Assembly: GCA_011317545.1 (NCBI GenBank)
Contig: WUJK01000001.1
Span: forward strand, 620,001 to 684,000
Direction: 5' to 3'
Origin: Coniella vitis
Lineage: Eukaryota; Ascomycota; Sordariomycetes; Diaporthales; Schizoparmaceae
DNA: 64,000 nucleotides
Each line of letters starts with the position of its first letter. Positions within the stretch are counted from its first letter, which is position 1. Positions 1-12,420 of the stretch are shown here, one piece after another. A program made the position numbers and the translations under genes. The notes below the pieces were generated by a model. The model saw nothing but the letters and a program-made list of their open reading frames with translations. It searched no databases and was not told where the DNA came from.

Positions 1-3000
1 AGTCGCCAGGAGTCTCGGCCTCTTCGGCGCCCTCTTCGTCTTCGTCGAGGGCTGTGAGGACTCCAGCCGCGGCTTGTGCACCTGCACCAACATCGCTGTC
101 GTCATCTGCCCGGCCAAAAAGGTCGATGCCACGAGCTTGGGCCGACTGCCGCAACATCTCGTTGAGAGCAGCACCGCCGCCGGCACCATCACGCATCGCG
201 GCGCGCAGAGCATCGGCGAGAGCATCGTCGCCAACATCTGCCATCGCCGAAGGCCGCCCGAAGCGGCTACCAGAGCCAGCGCCGCCAGGCGTCTGCCCAG
301 CAACGGGTGCCCGCTCCGTCGTAACCTTCTTCAACTTCTCCTCAATCAGAGACTTTGGCTCTCCAGGCTGGGTGTCCTGAAGCAACAATGGCCCACCAGT
401 AGGCTAGAAACATGGGTTAGAATATGGCCTTGTCGATAATACACGGTCAAAAATGAACAGAGAACTCACCTTCTTGACTGGCTTGTACCGTCCCGATGGG
501 AAGCTAATGTACTTGAGCTGCCCAGGAAGTACGCGCGACATGTTTTCGATTTCGTAGCCAATCTTTTCCTTCTCGGCCTTTTTCTTGGGGTCTGGTGTTC
601 CAGAAGCCGCCTCCTTGTCCGCATCGCCCTCCTTCTTCTCGGCGGTGGCCTCCTCGCTGGCCTTCTTGGACTTGTCGTCGTCAATGTCCATTTTATCCGA
701 CGAAGCCGGAGCCTTGGTGGTGGTGGTGGTGGTGGTGGTGGTGGGAGTGTCGATATCCATGCTCTCACGTCGGGCGGCCTTCTCCTTCTTTTGCGCGCGC
801 CGCTTGGCTTGAGCAGTAGTAGACAGCACTGCAGCCGTAACCAGTGTTGGGCCCTCCTCCGCCTTGACCTCCTGCTCGGGAGGGTAGTCAAAGAGGCTTG
901 GCCGGGTCGCACAGTGGAACTTGAAGCTTGGAATCTCAAGCTCGTGGTCCAGACCAATGATGGATGTGGGCACGAATGCCAGAGACAAAAAGTGCGTAAA
1001 GGGGAACCAGTACCAGTACTGGGTGAAGACGGCCATACCAACAATGCCGGGCATGTTCAGGTTGCCCGTCTGCGTCTGCAACCCGATTGTGCAGTTGCGG
1101 CCCCCGGCGTCGATGATGCCCAGAGCAAGAGCAGCACCAAACTTGGTCATCGCATCCTCGTGGCGGTCGCCAACGACCTTCTTCAGCGTCTTACGGATCG
1201 CGGCTACCTTGGGGTTGACGACTTCGTTCTGTTGGACCATGATCATGGCGAGAGAGATGAGGGCACCCTGGCGAACAAAGTCGGTTGGGTCCTTCATCAT
1301 GGGCTCGAGCAAGTCGATGGCCTCGTCCAAACCGGTGCCGGCACACGAGATACCCAGAGCCATGGCAGAACCGTACCGAACGTGGGGGTTATAAGACTCG
1401 GAGAGCAGCTCGACCATGCGAGGAACGCTGCCGGGCTTGCGGAACAGGATGAAACCAAGCGACATGACGGCGATGCGGCGAACATCATCGTTGACGTCGC
1501 TCACTGCAGTGTGCAACAGCTTGCGGATGGCCTTGTTGCTGCCTGTTCCGCAGTAAGCCATGGCAATGGTCAGAATACCACCATATCGCAGGGTTGGGTC
1601 GGGGTCGTGAAGCAGTCCCTCAATCATGACATCAGCGCCCTCTTGGCGTCCAAACATGATGAGCGCCATTCCAATCGCGCAGCCACGGACAATCTTCTCG
1701 TGCGTCGTCTCGTGAGCGTAGGTGTACATGACTTGCAGCGCGTTCGCGTTGCCCGTTCCCAGCATGATCAGGCCCATGGCGAGACCGACAGCCTCACCGT
1801 TGAGGGCCGACTCGGCAAAGAGCACGTCCTTGAGGTTTTCAAAGATGGGCTCGGAGCCGGTAGCCATACCTGCGATACCAAGGCCGAGGGCACCGCCGTG
1901 TTGAATGACTTCTTGCTCGGCAGCGTTGAATTGTGTGCGCAGATACTCCAAAGCATCCGCGCCGTGGTTGGCGTGAATGAGGCCGTAGGCATACAGGGCT
2001 CCACCTTGACTATATATGGAGCCACTGTTGATGCTGCTGGATCGTGGCAAGTAAGGCTCAAGCAACTTGCGAGACTGGGTCAGGTTTCCGCGATGTATAA
2101 CGCCAAGCGCGGCGGTGGCAGTAAACTTGGACCAGTTGACGGCCTTGCCAAGCCACTCGAGGTTGTCACGGAAGAATTTGTCGTGGGTAGTGCCTGCATT
2201 CATGAAGGCGTTGCAGAAGGTGACGGCGGTGTGGAAAATGGAGTTGCGGGCTTCGAGGCTGTCCCGAACCTTGTTCAGAATGCTCAGGTCGGTGTGGTTG
2301 TTGCGGTACAGGAATTCGAGGTTCAGCTTGATGGCCTTGCTGCCATCCAGGATGGAGCGGATGTTCTTGTACACCTTGGCCAAATTTTCCGAGATCTCTG
2401 GCTGGGGTTGGCCCTGTTCCTGGTCCTTGAGGAGAGGCTCGCTCTCGGCGGGCTCTTCACCCTCCTTGTTCGCCTCGGGCTGCTTCGCGGGCTCGCCAGA
2501 TGGCAGCGCAGCAATCACCTTGCCCAGGAATTCCTGGGTACCATTGTCGTAGAGGTCAAACGCGATCTGGTAGGCATTGGCGGTGGAGGTTGCATCGTCC
2601 TTGTCAACAAGTTGGCGCAGCATTCTAGAGACCTCTTCGTCCGAGTCGAGGTACACTGCACATTTTGCAATGGCAAAGTAGTCGGGGTTGGGTATATCGT
2701 TGAGCAGCTCGAGGATGAGGCCCAGAATCTCGGTGCGCAGACTTCGTTCCTGCACAATGTCCATGCAAATGCTCAGGGCGTAGTCCATGAGCTCCTCGGT
2801 GGGACCCTGGCTGGCATCCTGCGCCTTGCCCTTGGACCGCTTCTCGTCCTCGCTGGCACGCTTGATGACCCTCCTCAAGACCGACAGGTTCTTGGCCTCG
2901 ACAGCAATCCCAACAACCTGGCGGTACCGGCCTTCATTGAGACAAGCTTCAAAGAGGCGCTCAATGACACGCTGAAGGGCCAGCTCAGAGCTCTTGTCGG

Positions 3001-3717
3001 GCAGCGAGGCAATGGAGCTAGATCTGCCCTCCTTGCCGGCCTGCTGGAAGGTAGGGTCTAGAATGGTGTTGTCGATGGAGTCGCGCGAGAGCAGGGACTT
3101 GGATGGCAGCACCGACTGCGAGAAGGGAGTGGTCGGAGAAACAATCGAGGGGCCGTCGGGGAGGGTAGCGCCGAAAGTCGTCTCGAGAGCAGGGAGAGAA
3201 TCGTTCCGGGACAGCTTAGACGGGGTGTGGGCCGAGGATGAGATGGCAATGTACTGGTCGATGCACTTTGAGATGATTGTCTCCTCGAACTCGCCGGGTG
3301 CGTCCAGCTTGAACAAGTCACCCGCGGCCAAGGCAAAGGTCATGCTCTCGTTGTAGGCCTGGAGGTGGTAGTAGACCTTGGCGAGGACAAGCGCAGCCAA
3401 CTGGCGCTCGGGGAAGGATTCATCTTCGTAGAGGGCCTCACTGCGGCAGAAATGCATTGCCCAGGGTCAGATCTCGAGCATAACCGACTGATCAAAAGAG
3501 CATGGAATCAAGGGCGGTCATGGTGTTTGGGGTTGTCGATGGTGGCGTTCACGGCTGCAAACGGGTAGCGAACTTACATTTGGCTCAATGCGCCAGCAAC
3601 CTCAGTCCAAACGGTGTCGATGTCATCATTGAGGGTTTGGAGGGCAAAGACCTTGAGCTCTAGCTCTTCGTCCGAGAGGAAGCCCAAGACGCCAGTTGCC
3701 GTAACGAGGCCGGGCAT
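1..3717 (-). CDS. RPN2: 26S proteasome regulatory subunit RPN2/PSMD1 (3' end beyond window)
   Basis: Scaffold subunit of the 19S base; it forms the toroid that anchors RPN13 and contacts the ATPase ring. Exons on the minus strand are 3717-3578, 3440-470 and 403-1 (continuing off the window), with GT-AG introns of 137 and 66 bp that keep frame. The start ATG at 3717 gives an N-terminus beginning MPGLVTATGVLGFLSDEE, as in RPN2 proteins. PC-type repeats are visible in series (for example GGALGLGIAGMATG, GEAVGLAMGLIMLGTGN, VRYGSAMALGISCAGTG, KFGAALALGIIDAGGRN). A charged KEKE-like tract follows, containing a nine-Thr run coded by a GGT/ACC repeat, and then the GRYKPVKK segment. At least 1,171 residues are present, longer than yeast Rpn2, mostly through the acidic/lysine insert and the C-terminal tail. 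It is divergent from the capping-enzyme gene across a 2.1-kb spacer. Assignment is secure; the final residues are not in the window. Confidence 0.95.
716..744. repeat. (GGT)n run inside RPN2
   Basis: A trinucleotide run in the RPN2 coding sequence. On the coding (minus) strand it reads ACC and gives the poly-threonine stretch in the charged insert, so any length change stays in frame. Confidence 0.9.
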
Positions 3718-4062
3718 CGTGTCGGGTTTCGAAGGGTGAAGCAAGATAACGTTGGGAAGGCTACGAGGCTGGCTGAAATGTCGTGTGCTGGAATCAAGAG
3801 TGAAGGTGGACCGCAGAATTACTTGATGCTGCGATATGGGTGTAGGTGTTGGTAATCGTGATGGTGGGTGGGTAGAGGCAGGCGGTCGTGACGGCTGGCC
3901 GAGCTGTTGCTGCGAGAAGGGAAACGAGGCGATATTGGCTGTCCACGGAGAGAGAGCTAGGCTGGCTGCGCCAAGTCGTGTCATGGGCAGGCACTGCGCA
4001 TCCACGTCAGAGTCTCTGCCTGGCCCAGCATTACGTAATCCGCATGCAGGTCCGGTTACATG

Positions 4063-4091
4063 TACTATGTATACTATGTACATACATAGTA
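4063..4091. repeat. Three tandem copies of TACTATGTA/TACATAGTA
   Basis: Copies at 4063-4071 and 4072-4080 read TACTATGTA and the one at 4083-4091 reads TACATAGTA, so the array is partly inverted. Two more copies follow at 4194 and 4231. This is the densest cluster of the window-wide motif described in the findings. Confidence 0.85.
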
Positions 4092-4812
4092 TAGTAGCGG
4101 GGTGGAGCTGCAGTTGGGAGCTTGGGCCACGAGTACCTGTATCGAAGCTATGGGGGCTTGGGGCACTGGGGTACCGGATCTTGACGGCATCGCTACTATG
4201 TACAGTTTGGCGAGCGGAGGCTGTCCCGGGTACATAGTATTCCCAGTCAGCATTTCTGGATGCAAACAAATGTACACAGTCACAATGGGAAAGGCAAGAC
4301 GGAATTTCCTTTCTTCAGAGCCCCGCCGTGGTGGCAGGCACGACGCTACCAGCTATACACAAGTGCCCAGCGTTTCCGCAATGGGGCGCATTGCTGCAGA
4401 CTTGTACCATAGTATGTCCATTCGCACCGCCATGGGCCCGTGAGCCAGGAGAATTCTCGATGACTTTTGAGTGACACTCGGACGCTGATATCATCTTTGG
4501 TAGCGAAAAGACAACAGGAAGACTGGCTACTATAGTATAACTCTACATGATAGGCGCAGCAGTACTGTGTACATAGGGGTACTTGAGTACCAGGGTTCTT
4601 CTTGGCTGCAGGCAAGTGGTGTCCAGCCGCATGCAGGTGCACCTTTCAGTGTCCAGGAGGGCGAGTTACAGAAGGTGTTAGGGGTAGTATGGCATGCTGG
4701 GCAGCCACGCTAGCAGTTTCGAGGCCCTGTCCGCAGCAATACGTGCAGTCCTGAAGCTGGGGAAGGAGCCTTGTGTATACAAGTACAAATGCACTGACCA
4801 TCGACTTCCCCC

Positions 4813-4813
<1 letters not shown>

Positions 4814-4843
<30 letters not shown>

Positions 4844-4855
4844 AGCCAGCCAGCC
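4814..4855. repeat. (AGCC)n tetranucleotide microsatellite
   Basis: About ten AGCC units, interrupted once. The same tetranucleotide (as TGGC) recurs near 31170 and 59485. Confidence 0.9.
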
Positions 4856-5790
4856 GCTCCCTTCACGTCGACGCCAAATCCTCCCAACCATCACCGACCT
4901 CCTTCACCAAACGCTGCCGCCGCCAGTCTACCCGTCCAGCTCCACCGTCCCGATAGATCTCGCCCTTTCGCCCACGCGCCAGTTCTCTGTCATCCGGCCT
5001 GCCGCTCTGCCCTTTTCTCGCGCTGGCTGTGCCGTTGTGAGCGTTGCGCTGCAACCGCGAACCGAGCTGCGAGCCTGACTGCTTGATCCATCCCCATTTT
5101 TTCTTCCTTTCTTTTTTCTTGCTTTTGAACCTGCGCCAGCTCGCCCAGTCGTCGGCAGTACATAGTTTGCGCGCGCACGGCAGCTCTCATCGCAGCTTCC
5201 ATCCAGCCTCTGTCCAATCGAACCCACGTTTACATGCCCGCCCTTGGGCACAAACCGCAGCAGCGCATCCAGAGATACGCGACGTTCAAGCTGGCTGCAA
5301 ACGCACATTGACACGCTCCACAGGCCGCGACTTCGCAACTGCTTTTGACGCTCGAGCTGCACTTGCGCATTCCGGGCTGACGATGCGACTGCTGCTGTCA
5401 CCTGTACTGTTGCTATCGCCGCTGCTGTCGCCACTGCCGCATCTCTAAACACAAACTCGGCGCTCCCGTCTTTGTTTGTCCGCCGCTGCCCAATCTCGAC
5501 CCAGCAAAACCTCGCCCGTCTCTTTGCGTGCTATTCGTCTGCCCTCTTTTCTCACAAGATCAACACGCGGCATGGAATATATATGGTAGAGGCTCTCAAC
5601 TACGAGACTCGGACAAGGGGCCATTCTTCGAGTCGCGCCTTCAAGCTGGCCATAGAGACCCGACACGCGACCGATTTCCATTTTCCACCGCTGCTGCCAC
5701 GACGAAACGCGCCCGCTCAGCCACCGTTCAAGCTTGGGCTGTAGCTGCAACTCCTTTTGACACGCAAACACACACACACACACAGCAGCC

Positions 5791-8700
5791 ATGGATCTCC
5801 GGTCGATGCTGAACGAGGGCTCTGCCCCTGGTGGTGCGCAGGGCGCCAGGAAGCCTCAGCCTCCTCCACCGCAAGCTCAATCGCAACCCCCTCCACCGCC
5901 GCCGCCCTCTGCGCGCCCTGCCTCTCGTCACCAATCCCAGCAGCATCAACATGCTCTCCCTTCGACGCCCATCCAGACCGGCCCGCCGCCCCATGCCTTC
6001 CACGAGCACCGCCCACAGTCCGTCCAGCCTTCTCCCGCCCGCTCCATGTCGCGCGAATACCACGGTGGCCCACAAACACCCTTTGGCTCGCCGCCTCCGC
6101 CCTCGTACGGCGCTTCCACACCCTACGCTGCCCCTGGCCGGCCGCAGCCTCCTCCGCTGCAGCATCTCGCGAGCAGCGGTATGGATATGCGCTCGCCTGG
6201 CGCTGGCCCCGCGTCCATTGCGTCGCCCTACCCACGGAACACGCCCAGTTCAGCCGCGAGAGCCGATAGTGCCGGCTATCCCTTCCCCAGCCCTGGCCAC
6301 CCGCAACACCCAGACACTGCGAGCCCTGTGCAGCAGCATCGCTATCCTCCCTCTGCGGGCGCATATCCACCAAGAGAAGGCTTCCCAGGACATGTTGGTC
6401 CGGTCGCCAGCCCTGGGCCCATGGCCCAACCTCCTCCGCCAGGCTATTTTCCAAACCAGCAGCAGCCCGTGCCACAGACGCCCCCGGTGGGTACACCTGG
6501 CGGAACACATCATTATTTGACTCAACAGCACCAGCGGTCGGGATCCACTCAGGGCCACCATGCATACCCGTCACAACCTTTTGTCAGTCCTGTTGTCACG
6601 AACCACCCTCCGCCTCCCCAGCAGCAGCGCCAGTCCTCTTCGCAACCGCCAACACCTCATGGTCCGCCTTTGTCCACAAGCTCCAGACAGTCGAGCGGTC
6701 CCGCGCCTTTTGCACAATCACCAAGCCCCTACCAGCCCCGCTTGCCTTCGTCGGGTGGACAATACCCACCGTATCCCGCTCAGCAGCAGCAACCACCGCC
6801 ACATCAACAAGGGCCGCCACCACCACCTCCTCCTCCTCCTCCTCCACAACAGCCACAGCAGCACCACCAGCAGCAACAGCAACACCAGCAACCCTCACCT
6901 CGTAACCCGTCTCGCCCACATCCGTCTCCCCGTTCTGCTGCCCCAAGACCCCCCAGCATTTACGACCAGCCACCAGGCCACCCCCATCCGGCAGACCCAC
7001 ACCGAAGCTCTTTGTCCCTGAAAAGCGAGCGCGAACGAAGCATCAGCATAAGTCCCAAGACCCCCGCGCCTAGTCTACCTTCGAGCGCTGGCCGACGATC
7101 CCAAGCCTCCCTCTCGGGCCCTTCTGGCGAACCTCTCGAATTCGACCCTCGCGACCTTCGTCAATTGCCACCCAACGCCATGCAGCCGCAGCAGCAGATG
7201 AGAGAGGTGCATGGCAAGCCTGAGCGCGAGGCTCCACCTCCAGCGTCCGCTATCCGACCCGAGCGCGCCTCGACCCCTGCAAAGCGTAAACTGGACGACA
7301 GGGATATCAAACCAGAGGATCTAGACCGACAAGAGTCCCGACCACCGCCATTCCAATCCAACGGTACTGCTGCTAATGTTCATGCTGCTGCTGCACATCG
7401 CCCTGGCAGCTCCTCGCGTCCGTCTGCGGCGCATCCTTCTGACGCTGCAATGCTGGCACGGCGGAAGCCACGACACACAGTGCGTCCTGTCTGGGCGCAG
7501 ACGTTTGACCGGCAACAGCTCAAGAACCCAAACTACTACCTGCGCAAACCAACCGTCCATTACCCTCATGTCAATGGCACCGCCGACTCTGCTGCCAATA
7601 CTGTAGCGCGCCAGGACCGCCCGACCAGTCGCCATGTCTCCCCAGAAGCATCGCGTGCTGCTGCATCTGGGCCTCCGGCCAGCAGAGCCTCCCCAGCACC
7701 GGCAGCACCTCCTGTATCAACCAAGCCCAAGTTGCTTGGCCCCTGGGAGGTCTCCATGGCCAACACAGCGCCGCTCAATGAGCTGTGCAAGGCTGTGGCT
7801 GACTTTTTGTTCATACATGTTGTCAACCCCATGGAGCTGAGGGATCTACACGGTCGTCCGGGCGTGCATTTTGAAATTGAGGCCAAGCTGGGTTGCCTGG
7901 TGGAAAGAGACCACTCGGGTGCCAGGATCCAACTGCCGGTCCAGTCCGAGGTTGCTTTGTCGGTAGTGCAGAATCCACACTACAACTTTTCCAGTAGCAT
8001 GACTGAGGTGAGTTCTCCCTTGCATTGGGAGCCGGTGCTTACAAGCGCAAAGTACGGATGCTGAACTGTCCGCAAACAGCTGCAACACAAGAATTTTAAC
8101 GAGTTTCTCAACTCCCTGGTGGCTGAGACGAGTCCTCAAAACCCAAAGAACAAGAGCCTGGCCGAGCCGCGCGTGCCCATCAACTATGTCCACACGCGCG
8201 AAATCGACAAGTTCTACAACCCCAAGGATGCAAGGCAGGCTCTGCATCCCATTCTCCAAAGCTTGGTGGAAGCTCGCGGCATGCGGTCGCCCTCGGTGCG
8301 TGTGACGACTGAGCGAGGCGGTCGCGTTGTTGCGAAGATCATCAAGGTCAAGGTTGCAGACTTGCACATTTATTTCCCCTTGTGCGACCTCGACTGTCGC
8401 ATCAGCGTCAATGTAGAAGTCGACTATGACGGTCCTGTGGACGAGCAGAGCGGACCTGATGGACCGGGCTTCCGGCCCGATAGGGCTGATCGACACAAAG
8501 ACCGTTTGAGTTACACTCAAGGTCTGTACAAGGTTGATTTGACTCAGGTCACTCAACCGGATGCTGGCAATCAGGTAAGTCTCTGTGTGCAAGACTCACT
8601 TTCTCTTTTGTGTGTGTGTAGCAGAGTAAGCTGACCTCTATTTCAAGGCGACTGCAAGGAAAATCCACGAATTGGAGATCGAATTGAATGCCGATGCTGT

Positions 8701-8821
8701 CATTGACCAAGGGCGTCGGGCCATGCAATCGCAACCGCACAATTACGACTTTCTTGTTGAAGGGTTTGTCAACAATATTCGCCTGCTTGCGAGAAAGGCG
8801 CGCGAATTTCCGCATGCATGA
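5791..8821 (+). CDS. CET1: mRNA-capping enzyme subunit beta (polynucleotide 5'-triphosphatase)
   Basis: Removes the gamma-phosphate from nascent pre-mRNA 5' ends, the first step of cap synthesis, in the nucleus with the guanylyltransferase. Exons 5791-8007, 8080-8574 and 8648-8821 join in frame (introns 72 and 73 bp) to give 961 residues. The C-terminal third is a fungal/TTM-tunnel triphosphatase domain. The metal-binding ExExK strand is at about 695-699 (FEIEAKLG), and a second acidic strand E912-x-E914-x-E916 (HELEIEL) lies in the last exon. The first ~600 residues are Pro/Gln/His/Ser-rich low complexity with polyproline and poly-Gln runs. Yeast Cet1 is only about 550 residues, so most of the extra length is this extension. 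The start MDLRSMLNEG follows a (CA)n leader. Family assignment is firm; the role of the extension is unknown. Confidence 0.93.
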
Positions 8822-10145
8822 AAGCATGAAGCGGCCGGTTTAGAGGCCACTAAATTTTTATTTAAACAATCTTTACACGTCCAAGAGTCATGGCGGCTTT
8901 GCGTTTGCTACACGGTGGCTCAATCTCAACCTAGGCTTGAAAGACTCCAAGAGCACAAGACGAGTTTTCCGTACTCTTACAGCTGGAATTGATCTTGGCG
9001 GCACCAAGGCAATGTCTCTGGCAATTTCGCGCCGAATTTCTCTTCGACGTCCGGCTAGGCGGTCAAGACAAACAGATATGTAGACAAGACAGGCAGACAG
9101 ACCTGCTATTGGGGAGAACAACAAGATGAAGGAGTAAGGTGCGCTGTTGAAGTTGAAGAATGAGACCGATTACCGTTACAGGGATGCACAGAGGGAGAGA
9201 TTGTGTGTGTGTGTGTGTGTGTGTGAGGGGAGAAAGAGAGAGAGAGAGAGCGAGCGATCAAGGAGACGATGACATGCCGAATGGCCTTGCTCTTGCGGTC
9301 TCTTGTCGCTTTGCCCGTCCCATCAGCTTGCTTGTTGTGTTGTGAGCATTCATACGATACCATTTATTTCTATAATACATTACACACCTACGTGCCTACT
9401 TAGCTGGTGAGGTACGTCGCTTTTGTTGGATTGTCTGGTCTTCATCACCACTGCGAGATTGATGAGACTGCTTGCTTGCTAGTACGATACTGTGATGAGA
9501 GTGATATTCAAGATCCATCAGTGGGCTAGACTGCTCGTCCCTAAACACAAAATTGAGGATCACCCATCGCCACGGCACTCATTATCGTTATTATTATCAC
9601 GGCAAACTCGATCCAAACCCAAAAATGAAGAAGTTCATCAGATTAGTAAGCACAAAATGATAATGTATATATATATATATATATTAAAAAAGAGGACGTT
9701 CTGAAATGTTCTTCTCATCATCAAGTCATCATGAAGAAACGATATCCCATCAAATCTCCCTTTCATCATCCAAACAAGAAATAATCCAAAAAAAAAAAAA
9801 AATTCCCCAATCATCCCAACATCAAAAGCATGTCCACGCCCGGCAATTGCGCGTCGCAGATGGATCTGTTGAAGATCTTTTTTGCCTTGTTCACCACCAC
9901 GACTTTCCGTCTTTTCCTTTCCCCTCCCCCCTCAGAAGAGGAGAAGAAAAGAAAAGAGAAGAAAAGAGAGAAATAAAAAAAAAAAAAGTGTCTCGTTGAA
10001 ATGAAAAAGGAGTCCAAAAGAAAAAAGGAGATCACCTAATGCATCCAAGTCCTCTTCTTGGAAGAGAAGAATATAATTTCATCTTCACACACAACAGGTT
10101 TAGAGAAACGAAAAATGCCCCCTGCTTGGCCTTTTGATGATTCCT
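8822..10145. other. Convergent spacer CET1 / secreted protein gene, microsatellite-rich
   Basis: A 1.3-kb spacer without a credible gene, between two convergent genes. It contains (TG)n at 9202-9225 next to (GA)n at 9232-9250, (TA)n at 9665-9684 and A-rich tracts near 9787 and 9973. Presumably it holds both 3' UTRs. Confidence 0.7.
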
Positions 10146-10959
10146 TTAGGACGTCTTGATGCCAAAGTTACCCAGAATTTGCTTCAGCAGTGCCGCGAGC
10201 TGGGCCTGCGCCGCGCTGCCGAGGACGCTTCCCACGGGGGCGGTCACGGTGCCGACTGAGACGGTGCCGGTTGGGAGGGGCACGTTGACGGATGGGAGGA
10301 TCGAGGGGAGGATCGACGGCAGGATCGACGGGATCAGGGTGGTTGGGATCGTGATGGGTAGGCCGAGCAGTCCACCTGCGGAGGATGTTGCTGTGGCGGC
10401 GGTGGTCGTGCTGCTGGCGGCAAAGGAAGAGGCGGAAGAGGAAGAGGAAGCACCGCCGAGCGGGAGGGCGGGGATCGGAAGCCCGAGGAAACCGCCTGCG
10501 GAGGAGCTGGAGGCTGCTGCTGCTGCTGTTGTTGACGATCGGGTCGAGGTCACCAATGTGGTGGGCACAGGCGAAGTGATGCTGCTCGAGGCCACTGCCA
10601 ACGAGGACGATGCCGCGGCCGACGACGACGACGAGGATGGCCTAGCGGTTGTTGACGACGACGACGAGGCGAGCGTCGAAGAAGTTGCTGAGACGCGGGC
10701 TGTTGTGGAGGACGTGGTTGCGACGCTGCCGCTGCCGCCGAGGAGGCCGCCTACGATAGGGACTCCTGTGTGGTTGTGGTTGAGGATTCAGTTTGGTGGA
10801 TATATATAAGCACTGAGGATAGGGATACGGAATTGAGGTTTTTTAAAAAATTCATTTTTGGTTTCTGGAAAAGAAAAAAGAAGACTGACCTCCCAAAAGA
10901 CCGCCGAGTAGCTGGGCCGAAGCCATGGTACACACCGTCGCAAGGACAAGAAGCTTCAT
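10146..10959 (-). CDS. Secreted Ser/Thr/Ala-rich protein with Gly-Leu and ILPS repeats
   Basis: I do not recognise a family. Exons 10959-10890 and 10765-10146 (intron 124 bp, phase 1) give 229 residues. The first exon encodes a clear signal peptide (MKLLVLATVCTMASA, likely cleaved before QLLGG). Next come repeated GGLLGG/GGLLGLPI/GGFLGLPI modules separated by Ser/Thr/Ala-rich linkers likely to be O-glycosylated. Then ILPS repeats about three times before a PTGTVSVGTVTAPVG stretch and a short amphipathic C-terminus ending GIKTS. There is no cysteine after the signal peptide and no hydrophobic GPI-anchor tail, so it is neither a hydrophobin nor a typical GPI protein. A TATAAAA element lies at 11208-11214, about 250 bp upstream. 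The splice model joins GGLLGG to VPIVGGLLGG, which continues the repeat and supports the intron call. Confidence 0.75.
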
Positions 10960-12420
10960 TGTGTCGAGCTTGGTGATGAAATTTGTTGGGAGGGGTACAA
11001 TCAGGAAGAGATGAGATCCTTGTGTGAACGACGAACCAGAGCGTCTTGAGAAAAGAAGAGCTTGAAAAAAATAAGGGGTTCAGTAACGAGAGGATGCTTT
11101 GCGAGCGAGCGTTGTAGCGACTGCTGTTTGAGAGAGATGGGACTCTTGTTCTTCTTCTTCTCCTTCTTCTTTCATTGTCGTGTTCTGTCACCTCGACATG
11201 GTAGCACTTTTATATCTTCCCAGACCGGAGGTGCGTTCGTCAAGGGAGAGAGAATCCATCTAACTGAAATTCCACCGCTCATACATTCTTAAGTGTGTCA
11301 AATATATGAGACTGGGTGGCGAGGCAGAGTAGTTTCATAAGAACCAATCGTAGACAAGTCCGGGGCATCGTTCAAAGACACGTTTTAGAAGGAAAACTCG
11401 ATAGAAGGAGAGGAGAAGACCAGCAAGTTTGAACTGTTGTTTGTTCGAGAATGGGTAATGCCAGAGAAGAAGAAAAAAGTTCCAAGGAGGGAAAACGGCC
11501 GGATCGTCAAGGGATAATTCTTGCACTTCTTCCAAGTCATCCCTCGAGGGGCCCTGATTGTCTCATGAGGTTAGAGTGGATGAAGAAAAAGCTTGTCCTT
11601 CGGTCATGCGCGATGGAGAATGCCAGTGATGATCATTCGGCCTGCGGCTTTGGCTCCGTGGACAGCGAATGTGCCAAGGTGAATTGATCACAGGATCCCT
11701 ATGATGAGATTGCTGTGCTCAACATACGGCACCACCAGAAGCAGCCTTCTTTATCTCAGACTCAGCGTGTTAATCTCACTGTCTTTAGACAAACGGGCCG
11801 AAACGACCTGGTTACTTACATACAGCAAAGACAGAACAAGAAACTCGATTCACGCCAGTCCATCGAGCAATGTCGCAAGGCCGCGTAATGCTGCACTCTT
11901 ATTCTTCCTCCGCGACTAACGCTTCCTCCCTTCCTTGTTGAGAACGTGTGCCATGAGCCGCTAATGAATCCAAATGAACACAGGACGTTTTGCTGGAGAA
12001 TTCCTCCCTTTCCATGTACGGTATTCGTCATACGTGAGCCATCATACGGAAATGGATTATTGTCTGATTAGGGAGAGAAACTGAATGTTTTGAGCCTGGA
12101 ACGTGTGGTTTGATGCTTAAAACGGGTTAGCAGATGAAAAGAAGAGGGGAATCTTGATCAAGCCAGGATGTAGAGGAGAGAAATCAACTTGTGGAAGACC
12201 ATTGCTTTTAGGTCGTAGTGATCGTTCTTTCAAACCATAGAATGAATTCATTGAATCATGTGACCCAGCTTGCGGAACAAAGAAACAGTCGAGATAATCA
12301 ACAAGCATTGCACATCAGTGCTAATAGCAATCAGTAGCTCATTCTAGAACGCGAGCAGACCCCATTAAACAAGAAGAAAAAACAATCTATTATTTGCAAT
12401 CATCCCATGCCATCACCTGC
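10960..12420. other. Spacer upstream of the secreted protein gene
   Basis: A 1.46-kb spacer between the secreted-protein gene start and the AAA ATPase stop. Apart from the TATAAAA element at 11208-11214 (minus strand) I see no coding or RNA feature. Base composition is more AT-rich than the flanking exons. Confidence 0.6.
11208..11214 (-). promoter_or_regulatory. Candidate TATA box of the secreted protein gene
   Basis: The sequence reads TATAAAA on the minus strand, about 250 bp before the ATG at 10959. It is the only good TATA match in that stretch. Confidence 0.45.

Larger units (their letters stand above)
3718..5790. promoter_or_regulatory. Divergent spacer RPN2 / CET1
   Basis: A 2.1-kb spacer with no gene that I can support. 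It holds five exact copies of the 9-mer TACTATGTA/TACATAGTA (4063, 4072, 4083, 4194, 4231) and near-variants at 4405 and 4528. It also has an (AGCC)n run at 4814-4855 and a CT-rich 5' leader from about 4800 to CET1. An ATATAT element lies near 5577, about 210 bp before the CET1 ATG. A (CA)n run (5768-5784) ends six bases before that ATG. Confidence 0.7.

Noticed and set aside
791..3061. 756-codon open frame on the + strand
   Set aside because: It is exactly antisense to RPN2 exon 2 and has no family motif; GC-rich codon bias opens the opposite frame.
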